From the NCBI GenBank assembly GCA_025363815.1, contig JANYLB010000022.1, positions 19,155 through 83,154 on the forward strand: DNA of 64,000 bases, read 5' to 3'. Positions 9,312-19,157 of this stretch are shown piece by piece (position 1 is the first letter of the stretch; each line of letters begins with the position of its first letter). A program made the translations under genes and the position numbers. This DNA is from Actinomycetes bacterium (lineage in GTDB: Bacteria > Actinomycetota > Acidimicrobiia > IMCC26256 > JANYLB01). Under the pieces are notes generated by a model that saw only the letters and a program-made list of their open reading frames with translations, was not told the DNA's origin and made no database searches.

Positions 9312-9772
9312 GCGGCTCCGCTCTGGCCGGGTCGCCAGGTCGGGGTGGCGATCGCCGCTACGACGCATCGCCGCGCACGCAACTCTTCAAGAGGGTGGCG
9401 ATCGCCGCGGTCATCGTCGCGGTGGTTGGCGACGCCGCGTTCCTCCTCATCGCCGCGAACGAGTCGAGACCCTCCACCGCCAACGAGATCGCCGCGGCCG
9501 CGCCGCCCAACCAGGCGACACCCGCCACCGTGAAAGCCGCAACACCCTTGGTTGCGAAGGCCGCCGCGACTCCCGCCAGCCCCACGAGTCCGGACGCATT
9601 CTACGCGGCGCTCTCGAAGCTCGCCCAACAAACCCCCGTCGTTCCCGGTGCGACGCCTTCCACCCCGAGCGTAACGACGTCTCCATCGGCCAAGTCCGGC
9701 GCCGGCAAGGCTCGGGTTTCCCGTCCGGGCCAGCGCCTCCGCGCCTCCCGCGCCAAGTCCACTGGCGGATGA
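9308..9772 (+). CDS. Single-TM, Ala/Pro/Ser-rich hypothetical membrane protein
   Basis: One hydrophobic segment (RVAIAAVIVAVVGDAAFLLIAA); overlaps cysN stop and next start. Confidence 0.55.
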   Translation: MSGSALAGSPGRGGDRRYDASPRTQLFKRVAIAAVIVAVVGDAAFLLIAANESRPSTANEIAAAAPPNQATPATVKAATPLVAKAAATPASPTSPDAFYAALSKLAQQTPVVPGATPSTPSVTTSPSAKSGAGKARVSRPGQRLRASRAKSTGG

Positions 9773-10353
9773 CCCCGCTCCGCATCCGTTGGGGCGCCGG
9801 CGTACTCGCCGCCCTCGCCGGCTGTGCGCTGCTCGTCGTAGGCGTGTTTTTCGGTCCGTCACCCGCCGAGAACGCACGTACCGCTGCGACCCGGCGCCCC
9901 AACCCCACCCACCATTCATCGGCCGCCACCCCCGGCCACCTAGCCGCCACCTCCACCATGCCGCCACCGATCGCCCCTTCCCCGACGGCGCCGCCGCCGC
10001 CGACCGTCGCGGTCCCCACCGAAGCCGAGGTGCCGGCAGGGGAGATCACGGCAGCGGAACCCACCCCGCGGTTCGACCCACCCCCGGGAGCCGGGGCGAC
10101 GAGCGACCCCGCTACCTGCACATGGGACCGAGCCGATGGAGGGACGCTGCGCGCGTCCGGCACGCTCACCAACACCGCGAACGACGAAGGCACCTGGCTC
10201 GTCTCCATCAATTGGTACGACGGTCGGGGCCTCCTCGACAGCGAGAGTGACTTCTTCGAAGCAGGCACCGGACAGTCGGTGGCGTGGTCGTTGACCGTCA
10301 GCGACGCCGACGCTCCGACGGGCGCACTGAGATGCGGGGTCCAGCTCGTTTGA
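9769..10353 (+). CDS. Single-TM, Pro/Thr-rich exported hypothetical protein with FxLYD-like C-terminal domain
   Basis: GVLAALAGCALLVVGVFFG; C-terminal GTLTNTANDEGTWLVSINWYDGRGLLDSESDFFEAGTGQSVAWSL. Confidence 0.55.
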   Translation: MTPLRIRWGAGVLAALAGCALLVVGVFFGPSPAENARTAATRRPNPTHHSSAATPGHLAATSTMPPPIAPSPTAPPPPTVAVPTEAEVPAGEITAAEPTPRFDPPPGAGATSDPATCTWDRADGGTLRASGTLTNTANDEGTWLVSINWYDGRGLLDSESDFFEAGTGQSVAWSLTVSDADAPTGALRCGVQLV

Positions 10354-11717
10354 CGCCGGCGGCCTTCGGCGCCGTCGGCTTCTTCCTCGTGGTCACGCTC
10401 CTCGGCGTCATGTTCCTCGCGCCCGTCGGTGTCTCCCGATCCAGCGGCGCAACCACGAGCATCGCCGTACCGGCCTCGGTCGACGCGACAGGGACGCGTG
10501 ACGTCACCGCCGCGCTCACGATCTTCTTCGCCGGGCTGGGCCCCGGGATAACGGTCACGTTCCCGTCGGCCGGGCGCTACCGCGCTGAGGGCACGGTCAT
10601 CGTCGCCGGCTCCGTCGACCTAACCATCGAGGGCAACGGTGCGACGATCTTCGCGAGCACCGACGGGAGCAACGCGGCTCCTCCCCGACGTGGATTCAGC
10701 TCCCACTGGCCTCGCCGCCGCGAACACCTGGAGTTCCGCCAGACGACCGGTCTTGTGGTGCGGAACCTCACGATCCGCGGCGCGAATCCACATGCCGGAG
10801 CCAATAGGGCTGCGTACGTCCCCGAGCTGGAGGGCCAGGCGGGAATCGCCCTCATCAGCTCGCGCGACGTGGTGCTCGACAATGTGTCCGTCACCCACAC
10901 CTTCGGTGATCTCGTCTACATAGGGGGCGGCACGATCGGCGTCACGATCACCCGGAGCCGCCTGACCGACAGCGGTCGGCAGGGGGTAGCAATCGTGAAC
11001 GCCACCAACGTGACCGTCACCAACACCGACATCTCCGGCATCGCCCGCTCCGTGTTCGACCTCGAACCGCCCGGGCGGGCTCTGGCCCGTGACATCCGGC
11101 TCGAGGGAAACCGCATTGGTGAGTACGTCAACTTCCTGCTTGCGGCCCAAGGTGGCGGACCGGGCGTTGAAGGTGTCCAGCTCGAGAACAACCGGGTCTC
11201 GGCCTCGCGCGGCCTCGCGGTCGTCGCGGGGGTCACCCGGGTGACGCGTCACGATCTGCAGATCACCGGGAACCGCGGCACCGCCCGCGCCCGTCCGCTC
11301 ACAGGATTCGGCTCGGGCGCGATGATCCAACTCACCAACCTCGACAGGGTCATCATTCGCGACAACAACCAGCCCGTCGTCACCGCCACCAGTGCGGTCA
11401 GCCTCGACCGGGTGTGCCATCTCACGATGAGCGGCAACGACTTTCCGGGTGCCGGCGGTGCCCCCCAGGAGCTGGCGCCGTGCGGCGGACCCGCCGGTCC
11501 GATCACGAAGGCCCCGGTCAGACCGAACCCTGGTGGTCTCGCGCTCCGGGCGGCGACCGGACCAGACACCACCCACGGCTCGACGAACACTGGGGTGATC
11601 CTGGCCGCGGCCGGGCTCGGGCTGGCCGCTGGGCTCGCGCTGGCCGGGGTGATCTGGTGGCTCGTGCGCCGGCGCGCCAACCGAGGTGACCGCGCCGACC
11701 CGGTCGATCCCGTCTAG
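10332..11717 (+). CDS. Membrane-anchored right-handed parallel beta-helix protein (pectate-lyase-like fold)
   Basis: N-terminal and C-terminal TM segments; repetitive VDLTIEGNGATI / VVRNLTIRG / VTITRSRL / NVTVTNTDISG rungs. Confidence 0.7.
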   Translation: MRGPARLTPAAFGAVGFFLVVTLLGVMFLAPVGVSRSSGATTSIAVPASVDATGTRDVTAALTIFFAGLGPGITVTFPSAGRYRAEGTVIVAGSVDLTIEGNGATIFASTDGSNAAPPRRGFSSHWPRRREHLEFRQTTGLVVRNLTIRGANPHAGANRAAYVPELEGQAGIALISSRDVVLDNVSVTHTFGDLVYIGGGTIGVTITRSRLTDSGRQGVAIVNATNVTVTNTDISGIARSVFDLEPPGRALARDIRLEGNRIGEYVNFLLAAQGGGPGVEGVQLENNRVSASRGLAVVAGVTRVTRHDLQITGNRGTARARPLTGFGSGAMIQLTNLDRVIIRDNNQPVVTATSAVSLDRVCHLTMSGNDFPGAGGAPQELAPCGGPAGPITKAPVRPNPGGLALRAATGPDTTHGSTNTGVILAAAGLGLAAGLALAGVIWWLVRRRANRGDRADPVDPV

Positions 11718-12643
11718 CCCGACCCGTCGCGCAGCCACTCGATGTAGCGCTCGATGCCGGTCTCGAATGACACCTGGGGTTGCCAATCCAACGCGGCCAT
11801 CGCCTTGCTCGCATCCGCGCAGCTCTGGTGGATGTCGCCGGCTCGCGCCTCAGCGAATACCGGCGTCGCGTCGACACCGGTCGCTCGTCCCAGCGCCGCG
11901 AGCAGGTCGAGCAGCGTGTGGCTGGTGCCCGGTGCGACGTTGAACACCTCACCGCTGACCTCGGCCGGCGCGCTCGCGGCCGCGACGTTGGCGGCGACGA
12001 TGTCGGACACGTAGGTGAAATCCCGACTCTGGAGGCCATCCCCGAACACCATCGGCTGCTCACCAGCGAGGAGCGCCGAGGCGAAGAGCGGAATGACGGC
12101 GGCGTAGGTCGAGTCCGGCCGCTGGCGGGGACCGAACACGTTGAAGAAGCGCAACGAGACGGTCTCGACCGGGAACAGCTCTGCGAAAACCCGGCAGTAC
12201 CACTCTCCTGCGAGCTTGCTCACTCCGTAGGGCGAACGCGGACGGGTCGGAACGGTCTCCGGCGTCGGAATGACCGTGGCCCCGCCGTACACACTGCTCG
12301 ACGATGCGAAAACGACTCGACGCGTGCCGGCATCTCTGGCCGCGGTGAGCACCGTGAGCGTGCCGTGGGTGTTCACGCGGTCGGTCGAGAGCGGATCGGC
12401 CACCGAGCGGGGAACGGCGCCGAGCGCGGCCAGGTGGAACACGACCTCTACGTCGTCGACGAGAGCGGCGACCGCGCCGGCATCCTCGACCGAGGCCACC
12501 GAGAGGACCGCGTCATCGGCGACGTTCTCGCGTCGCCCGGTCGAGAGGTCGTCGAGAACACGCACCGCATGCCCGTCGGCTAGAAGCCGATCGACCAGGT
12601 GCGAACCAATGAAACCGGCTCCGCCGGTAACGAGCACGTTCAC
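11714..12643 (-). CDS. NAD-dependent epimerase/dehydratase (UDP-glucose 4-epimerase-like)
   Basis: GTG at 12643; NVLVTGGAGFIGSHLVDRLL, YGVSKLAGEWY. Confidence 0.88.
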   Translation of the reverse strand: MNVLVTGGAGFIGSHLVDRLLADGHAVRVLDDLSTGRRENVADDAVLSVASVEDAGAVAALVDDVEVVFHLAALGAVPRSVADPLSTDRVNTHGTLTVLTAARDAGTRRVVFASSSSVYGGATVIPTPETVPTRPRSPYGVSKLAGEWYCRVFAELFPVETVSLRFFNVFGPRQRPDSTYAAVIPLFASALLAGEQPMVFGDGLQSRDFTYVSDIVAANVAAASAPAEVSGEVFNVAPGTSHTLLDLLAALGRATGVDATPVFAEARAGDIHQSCADASKAMAALDWQPQVSFETGIERYIEWLRDGSG

Positions 12644-12780
12644 GCCGTCTCCCCACAGTTGCAGCGAGCGGCGACCGTACCAGCCCGGGTCACGGCCACA
12701 TCCGGGCACCTCGGCCCACCTTCGACCACCTGACCGATATCAACCTCAACCTCATGTAGAGGGTTAGCCCCGTCGGTCGA

Positions 12781-13272
12781 TCACTCGACGCCGGCCGGTC
12801 GGAATGCGGCGAACGATTCCTCGACGATTCGGGTCGCGGCCTCGCGATTCTCCCAGCGACCGGGTTCGGTCGACTTGCCGGGTTCCGTCTGCTTGTAGAC
12901 GGCAAAGAAGTGGGCGATCTCCTCGAGCAAGAAGGGCCCGACGTCCTCGAGCTCGGCGAGGTGTGACCAGCGCGGGTCTGTCGCGGGGACGCAGAGAACC
13001 TTGTCGTCGCCGCCCATCTCATCTCGCATACGGAACACACCGATCACCCGCGCCTTGATGTGGCAACCAGGGAAAGTCGGCTCGTCGAGTAGGACGAGCA
13101 CGTCGAGCGGATCGCCGTCGTCGGCGAGCGTCTCCGGGATGTAGCCGTAGTCGGCGGGGTACTGGGTCGCGGTGAACAGCATCCGGTCGAGCCAGATCGC
13201 CCCCGTGTCGTGATCTGCTTCGTACTTGTTGCGAGACCCTCGCGGGATCTCGACGATCGTCACGACCTCCAT
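12781..13272 (-). CDS. ppa: Inorganic pyrophosphatase
   Basis: ATG at 13272; IPRGSRNKYEADHDTGAIWLDRML, YPADYGYIPETLADDGDPLDVLVL. Confidence 0.95.
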   Translation of the reverse strand: MEVVTIVEIPRGSRNKYEADHDTGAIWLDRMLFTATQYPADYGYIPETLADDGDPLDVLVLLDEPTFPGCHIKARVIGVFRMRDEMGGDDKVLCVPATDPRWSHLAELEDVGPFLLEEIAHFFAVYKQTEPGKSTEPGRWENREAATRIVEESFAAFRPAGVE

Positions 13273-13322
13273 GACCCGAGCGTACGACAGGCCCGGCGAG
13301 ACATGGGTCTCGGAGTTGTCGA

Positions 13323-15026
13323 TTACGTCCGCTGCTGTTTGGCCAGTCCCATCAGTCCGCCTTCTCGAGGCGGTGCGACGCGGTGACCGGCTCTCGCCGC
13401 TACGGCCATCAATCCGACGACTGTCGCGGCGATGGTCGCCACCGCAACATCTGCGAGCATCGAGCCGACCCCAGCGGGAACCTTCGATGCGTTGAACGCC
13501 TGCACGATCACGGTCGTGAGCACGCCGACCGCGGCGACGGGGCCGACGATGTACCAGCCAGCGAGGATGAACACCCCGGCGTCGCCGATCGTGACGACGA
13601 GCTCGAGCGGCAAACGACCCTTGTACGCGTTGAACAGCGCCGCCGCGACGAGCGGAGGAGCGCACAGCGCGACCACGGCCACCCCCGACCAGCCGAGGCC
13701 CGGTTCGAGAAGTACGCCCGCGACCCAACCCACCGCGCCGATCACCGCGAGGAACACCGATGGCACCACTGCGTGACGAACCGCGATCCCCGAGAACTTG
13801 ACCGGGAGTTGCGACGCGATCTGGGGGGCGTCACCGTCGAGACGGGCCGTCTCCACAAGACTCGAGGCGGCGCCGTAGGCGAGGAGCACCGCCACCGCGA
13901 TGATCAGTATCGGCGGCTTCCCATCGGCCGAAGCAGCGGCACCGGCGGCGATGACCCCGATCGCGCCGAATCCGAAGGTGGCCGACCACCCCAGTTGACC
14001 GGGGCTCCGGATCACACCGGTGAGGTCGCGCCACATCACTACCAAGTGCGACGAACGGGGCAGGCGTACGCGGGTCCGCGCCCTACCGGCTTGCGCGCGG
14101 CTGGCGCGTATGCTCAGCCTCGCCTGGCGCGCATCGCCCATGAACACGGCGGCACCCACGTTCGTCGCGGTCCTGGCCCGTACCCGCAAGCTCTGCGTAG
14201 GGATAGCGCCACAGGCGCGGGCAGCGGCCACGACCGCGACGAACGTGATCAAGCCAAGGGCCAAGAGCGCGACGAGCGGGCCGGTACCGACCGAGCCGGC
14301 GCGACCCACCACGCCAATCGGGTACGCGGCCCAACCCCACGGCCCCGACCAGGTGATCACGTCGTCGACCCATCCGGGTCGGGATCCGTTCGACGCCGAG
14401 ATCGCGGCGACCGCGATCAGCGCGGCACCGAAGATGAGGGGTACCACCGACCAGCGTTGGCTGAGCCGCTCGAGCCGAGGTGATGCCTCTACGAGCAAGG
14501 CCAACGAGACGCCGAGCACGCCCACGAGCGCGCCCACCAATGGGAACAGCACGACCAGCGCGATACCTGTCGCCGGGCGCAGAGCGTGGAGCACGGAAGC
14601 GCCGAGGAGCCCGAGGATCGCGGCGCCGATCGCTGTGATCGCAGCGGTGGCGAACAACCGGGGGCGCAGCACCCGACCACGATCCAACGGCAGCGGTAGC
14701 AACCAGCCGACGTCGGCGGCTGCGACCACGACCGGACCACGCCAGCGCGCGTTGCGGATGAACACGCCGAGCGCAACCAACACGAGGCCCGCGATCGCCG
14801 GCAACACACTTCGAACCACGACGGGGCCGGTGTCGGCGCGCAGCTGTGTCTCACCGAGAGTCCGGCGCGCCCAGTCGAACACCGGATAGCCGTACAGCAC
14901 GACCACGAGTCCGACCACATAGCCGGCGTAGACCGCCTTGCCGAGCTTGCGGCGACGCAGACCCCTGGTGCGGCGGAGCCATACCAGCACCTCAGTCGTC
15001 GACACCGTGGCGGTGGTCGCGGTCAC
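13323..15026 (-). CDS. ABC transporter permease (about a dozen TM segments)
   Basis: Multiple hydrophobic segments; adjacent to and co-directional with an ATPase; GTG at 15026. Confidence 0.7.
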   Translation of the reverse strand: MTATTATVSTTEVLVWLRRTRGLRRRKLGKAVYAGYVVGLVVVLYGYPVFDWARRTLGETQLRADTGPVVVRSVLPAIAGLVLVALGVFIRNARWRGPVVVAAADVGWLLPLPLDRGRVLRPRLFATAAITAIGAAILGLLGASVLHALRPATGIALVVLFPLVGALVGVLGVSLALLVEASPRLERLSQRWSVVPLIFGAALIAVAAISASNGSRPGWVDDVITWSGPWGWAAYPIGVVGRAGSVGTGPLVALLALGLITFVAVVAAARACGAIPTQSLRVRARTATNVGAAVFMGDARQARLSIRASRAQAGRARTRVRLPRSSHLVVMWRDLTGVIRSPGQLGWSATFGFGAIGVIAAGAAASADGKPPILIIAVAVLLAYGAASSLVETARLDGDAPQIASQLPVKFSGIAVRHAVVPSVFLAVIGAVGWVAGVLLEPGLGWSGVAVVALCAPPLVAAALFNAYKGRLPLELVVTIGDAGVFILAGWYIVGPVAAVGVLTTVIVQAFNASKVPAGVGSMLADVAVATIAATVVGLMAVAARAGHRVAPPREGGLMGLAKQQRT

Positions 15027-15045
15027 GCGGCGACGCCGATGAAGC

Positions 15046-15756
15046 TCACAGATCACCCTCGAACGATGCCAGATCGTCGCGAGAGAGGTGCCCGGCGAAG
15101 CCATCGCGCAAGACGAGAGCCCGATCGGCCGCGACCCGAGCCACCTCGATCTGATGCGTGGCGAGCACGATCGCAACACCACGGTCGGTCTCCGCTCGGA
15201 GCAGCTCCGCAAGCCGACCGCGGGCAGCGGGGTCGAGGTGCGCTTCGGGTTCGTCGAGGATCACGAGCTCACGCGGGCGCACCAGCACCCCGGCGAGGCG
15301 CAGCGACTGTTGCTGGCCGGCCGAGAGCACCGCGGGGAACTTGTCGGCGTGCTCTGCGAGGCGCGCCCACGCAAGCGCGTCGTCGACGAGCTCCGCGACG
15401 TCGGGAGCGCCGTGACCCAACGCGACGAACTCAAGATGCTCGCGCGTGGTGAGATCAGGGTAGAAGGCCGACGGCCCGGCGACGACGGCCATCTTCTCGC
15501 GTACCGCCGGTCCGTTCTCATCCACGGGACCACCGGCGAAGGTCACCCGCCCGGATGTCGGAATCTCGCGACCGGCCATCAGGCGCAGCAGCGTCGACTT
15601 GCCCGATCCATTGGGCCCTACCACCGCGAGGCACTCCCCGCGAGCAACCTGGAAGTCGATGGGCGACAACGCGACCACATCGCCGTACTCACGACTCGCG
15701 CCGACCACGCTCAGCAGCGGTTCGTCCGACGGATCACCCGTCGCCTCGTCTGACAC
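15046..15756 (-). CDS. ABC transporter ATP-binding protein
   Basis: Walker A VGPNGSGKSTLLRLMAG; LSAGQQQSLRLAGVLVRPRELVILDEPEAHLDP. Confidence 0.93.
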   Translation of the reverse strand: MSDEATGDPSDEPLLSVVGASREYGDVVALSPIDFQVARGECLAVVGPNGSGKSTLLRLMAGREIPTSGRVTFAGGPVDENGPAVREKMAVVAGPSAFYPDLTTREHLEFVALGHGAPDVAELVDDALAWARLAEHADKFPAVLSAGQQQSLRLAGVLVRPRELVILDEPEAHLDPAARGRLAELLRAETDRGVAIVLATHQIEVARVAADRALVLRDGFAGHLSRDDLASFEGDL

Positions 15757-15957
15757 CCGGCTCCCCTTCCGATCGGCCCATACCGATCCGACCAGCGCGT
15801 TCCGACCAGCAAAACTCCGATCGTGGCGTGAGCCTACGGGCGGTTCAGCCGAGATCACCTACGGCCGCCGGGGTAGAGATGCGCGTGGCCGAACCGCCTG
15901 TGTGCCCGCGGCGCGGTATCCGCGGTTTGCGCGCACTCTGGCCGTATCCTGGCCCTC

Positions 15958-16131
15958 ATGACAGAAATCATGGACGTACACATCGAGGATCCCGGCGATC
16001 CTCAGGGCACCGCCGTCGTCGTCGTGATGTCGAACGGCGTCGTGCTCCGGGACCGCCTACCCACGCTCGAACAGGCCCGCCGCAAGGTGTTGGCGGTCCA
16101 GGCGAAAGCGTGGCCCGCCGCACGACCCTGA
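15958..16131 (+). CDS. Small hypothetical protein (57 aa)
   Basis: MTEIMDVHIEDPGDPQGTAVVVVMSNGVVLRDRLPTLEQARRKVLAVQAKAWPAARP; not in supplied track (short). Confidence 0.35.
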   Translation: MTEIMDVHIEDPGDPQGTAVVVVMSNGVVLRDRLPTLEQARRKVLAVQAKAWPAARP

Positions 16132-16403
16132 CCTCTCACGGGAGGAGCGAAACCTCGGGCCGGCGCCGCTATCCACGCTCGAACCGCTGCGAGAGCGGGC
16201 GCGATCTCGACCCCGCCAACGCGGTGGTAACCTTCTGAAGACGTCCCCGCTCATACGGGCGGCGTCGACGGCCCTGGTCAGGCCGGCACCCGGAACTCCG
16301 GCCCCCGACGGCCGGCTCCGAAACGGTGATGAGCGTGACGCTCAAGTCGCGCAGGCCCTCTGGGATGGCCATTCCCGGCGCAGCGGACGACGAGACAGGG
16401 TGC

Positions 16404-19157
16404 ATGACCGCTCCCATCACAGAACAGGAAACGAGCGAACCGGCGACGGCGCCGCTCACCGTGCGCATCCTCGACGACCGTCTCCACCTTTGCGCGCTGA
16501 CCCTCGAGCTGCTGCCGCAGACCGGCGATGACGCACCCGTCGACCTCTCGGCGATTCGGCCGGTGCCGGTGCTCCTCGACGACGGGACCACGAGCCGATG
16601 GCACGGTGTTCCGGTCGTCGGCGCGCTGCGCTTCGTCGACTGGCTGTGCACCAGCCGACCCTCGGTCGACGTGACCGTGACAGCCATCGCGTCCCTCATC
16701 GTCGAGGCCGCGGAGCTCACGGCACAGGGCGAGGTCGTTCCTGACCTGGCCACCGACACCACCGAGCGCCGATGGACCTGGCGCCCCGCGCCCGGCATCG
16801 AGGCCGCCGCGCGCATCGGGAAGGTTTGGACCGCGGCGTCTGACGCCATCGACGACGGCGATCCCGATGACGTGCTCGCAGGTTGGTTTGCCACCGCCGT
16901 CGGAGAGCTCGCGACCGCCCGGCTCGGCCAACCTCCGATCACCTCGTCGGTACCCGAAGCGCGGGTGCACCGGTGGGCCGATCAGGTCTCGGCCCGCGTG
17001 GGCGCGGGGGCCAGACTGCGCTTCCACCTGAGCGCGCCCGACGATCTCGAAGGTCATTTCCTGCTCATCGCTCGACTCGAGTCGCTGACCGATCCGACCA
17101 TCGTGCTCCCGCCTCTGGGAGCCGAGACCGCCGACCTGCTCGGCACCACTCCCCACGAGGCCGTCACGCTCCTGGCCTGCGAGTGGGACATCGCCCGACG
17201 GCAATGGTCGACACTCCCCGACCGTCCGGCCGACGAGCTCGTCGTAGACGCCGGCGAGGTAGAGGACCTCCTCGAGAACGGCCTCGCCGGCCTCCACGCG
17301 TCGGGCATCGACGTTCACCTGCCTTCGGCGATGCTGGCTCAGACGTCGCTGGTGCGCCGGATCGTCGTGGCCGGCGCCTCCGCCGGGCTTGACGCGAAGA
17401 CCCTGGCACTCACGGGTGAGGTGCTCGTAGACGGCGAGCCACTCACCGCAGCCGAGCTCGACACTCTCGCCAAGGCGCGCAGCGAGCTCGTTGCCGTGCG
17501 CGGTCGATGGATGCGTATAGACGAACAGACGCGCGCCGCGACGCTTGCATTCGCGAAGCGCGTCGCCAAGGGGGGCGCGTCGAACGCCGAGGTGCTCGAG
17601 CTCGCAGCCACGGCCGACGAGGTCGACACCGCGGCGGCAACTGGTTGGGTCGCGAAGGCTCTCGCCGGAGAGTTCCGACCCACCCCGGCTGAGCGCGTCC
17701 CGCCACCGAAGTCGTTCACCGCGACCATGCGCAACTACCAGGAAGACGGCTTGGCTTGGCTGGCCTGGCTCGAGGCCAACGGCCTGGGCGGGATCCTCGC
17801 CGACGACATGGGGTTGGGAAAGACCTTGCAGGCGCTGGCGATCATCTCCCACGATCTGGAATCGATGAACCCACCGACCGCGCCGACACTCGTCGTCGCT
17901 CCCACCTCGGTCGTATCGAACTGGCTGCGCGAAGCCGAACGGTTCGCGCCCGACCTTCGGGTTGCTCTGCACCACGGCTCCGGGCGCGACAACCCGGCGG
18001 GCTACGTCGGCGAAGTAGATGTAGTGGTGACGAGCTACGGCGTGATGCGACGTGACGAGCAGCTCCAGGCCATCGACTGGCATCGCGTCGTGCTCGACGA
18101 AGCCCAGGCGATCAAGAACCCGACCACCGCCACCGCCCGCGCCGCCCGCAAGCTCTCCGGCACGCACCGCCTCATCGTGACCGGCACCCCTGTCGAAAAC
18201 CACCTCGGTGAGCTGTGGAGCCTCATGGCATTCGCGAACCCGGGCCTGCTCGGGACGCAGGCGGCGTTCAAAGCACGCTACGCGAACGCGCTCGACGCCG
18301 AGCAGGCCGCCGCGCTCGAGGCCCTCCGCAAGCGCATCGCACCGTTCGTGTTGCGCCGCCACAAGACCGACCCCGGGATCGCCGACGAGCTTCCCGAGCG
18401 CATCGTCGTTCGAGACGACTGCACCCTCACCCGGGAGCAGGCCGCGCTCTACCAGGCTGTCGTCGACGACATGCGATCCGATGTCGCCGACGCGACCGGC
18501 ATGAAGCGACGTGGAAAGGTTCTCGCCGGGATCACGAAGCTCAAGCAGATCTGCAACCACCCGGCGACCATCTCCGACGACGGTGGTGAGGGTGAGCTGG
18601 CGGGACGCTCCGGCAAGCTCGATCGGCTCGTGGCGCTCGCCGAGGAGATCATCGAAGAGGGCGAAGCGGTCGTCGTGTTCAGCCAGTACGCCACGTTCCT
18701 GCGCCGGGTCGCCGAGCATCTGCGAACCGAGCTCGGCGTCGGGGTCGAGAACCTCGACGGCAAGATGAGTCGAATCGCCCGCGACGCGGCCGTCGCCCGC
18801 TTCAGCGAAGAGGGCGGACCACCGGTACTGTGCGTCTCGCTCAAAGCCGGCGGAACCGGGTTGAACCTCGTTCGGGCCAACCACGTCATCCACTTCGACC
18901 GTTGGTGGAACCCTGCGGTCGAGGACCAGGCATCAGACCGCGTGTGGCGAATCGGTCAGACCCGCGGTGTGGTGGTCCACACGCTCGTGTGCCCGGGCAC
19001 GCTCGAGGAGCGAATCGCCGATCTCCTTGATCAGAAGCGCAACCTCGCCGACGCGGTGGTCTCGTCGTCGCCAGAGCAGCTCATCAGCGAGCTCGACGAT
19101 GCCGCGCTCGCCGCTCTCGTCGAGCTCGATGCCGACAGGGCAGGGGGTCTGCAGTGA
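16404..19157 (+). CDS. SNF2-family DEAD/DEAH helicase
   Basis: MRNYQEDGLAWLAWLEANGLGGILADDMGLGKTLQALAI, VVLDEAQAIKN, LVTGTPVENHLGELWSL, helicase C VFSQYATFLRRVAEHL and VWRIGQTRGV. Confidence 0.95.
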   Translation: MTAPITEQETSEPATAPLTVRILDDRLHLCALTLELLPQTGDDAPVDLSAIRPVPVLLDDGTTSRWHGVPVVGALRFVDWLCTSRPSVDVTVTAIASLIVEAAELTAQGEVVPDLATDTTERRWTWRPAPGIEAAARIGKVWTAASDAIDDGDPDDVLAGWFATAVGELATARLGQPPITSSVPEARVHRWADQVSARVGAGARLRFHLSAPDDLEGHFLLIARLESLTDPTIVLPPLGAETADLLGTTPHEAVTLLACEWDIARRQWSTLPDRPADELVVDAGEVEDLLENGLAGLHASGIDVHLPSAMLAQTSLVRRIVVAGASAGLDAKTLALTGEVLVDGEPLTAAELDTLAKARSELVAVRGRWMRIDEQTRAATLAFAKRVAKGGASNAEVLELAATADEVDTAAATGWVAKALAGEFRPTPAERVPPPKSFTATMRNYQEDGLAWLAWLEANGLGGILADDMGLGKTLQALAIISHDLESMNPPTAPTLVVAPTSVVSNWLREAERFAPDLRVALHHGSGRDNPAGYVGEVDVVVTSYGVMRRDEQLQAIDWHRVVLDEAQAIKNPTTATARAARKLSGTHRLIVTGTPVENHLGELWSLMAFANPGLLGTQAAFKARYANALDAEQAAALEALRKRIAPFVLRRHKTDPGIADELPERIVVRDDCTLTREQAALYQAVVDDMRSDVADATGMKRRGKVLAGITKLKQICNHPATISDDGGEGELAGRSGKLDRLVALAEEIIEEGEAVVVFSQYATFLRRVAEHLRTELGVGVENLDGKMSRIARDAAVARFSEEGGPPVLCVSLKAGGTGLNLVRANHVIHFDRWWNPAVEDQASDRVWRIGQTRGVVVHTLVCPGTLEERIADLLDQKRNLADAVVSSSPEQLISELDDAALAALVELDADRAGGLQ

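Noticed and set aside
8049-9368. 439-aa minus-strand ORF antisense to cysN
   Set aside because: Shadow of a well-conserved CysN frame.
13323-15212. Full-length 629-aa reading of the ABC permease ORF
   Set aside because: The N-terminal portion upstream of 15026 overlaps the ATPase gene and is Arg/Ser-rich non-membrane sequence; GTG 15026 is a better start.
16278-18893. 871-aa minus-strand ORF antisense to the SNF2 gene
   Set aside because: High-GC shadow ORF; the plus-strand frame carries clear helicase motifs, the antisense translation shows none.
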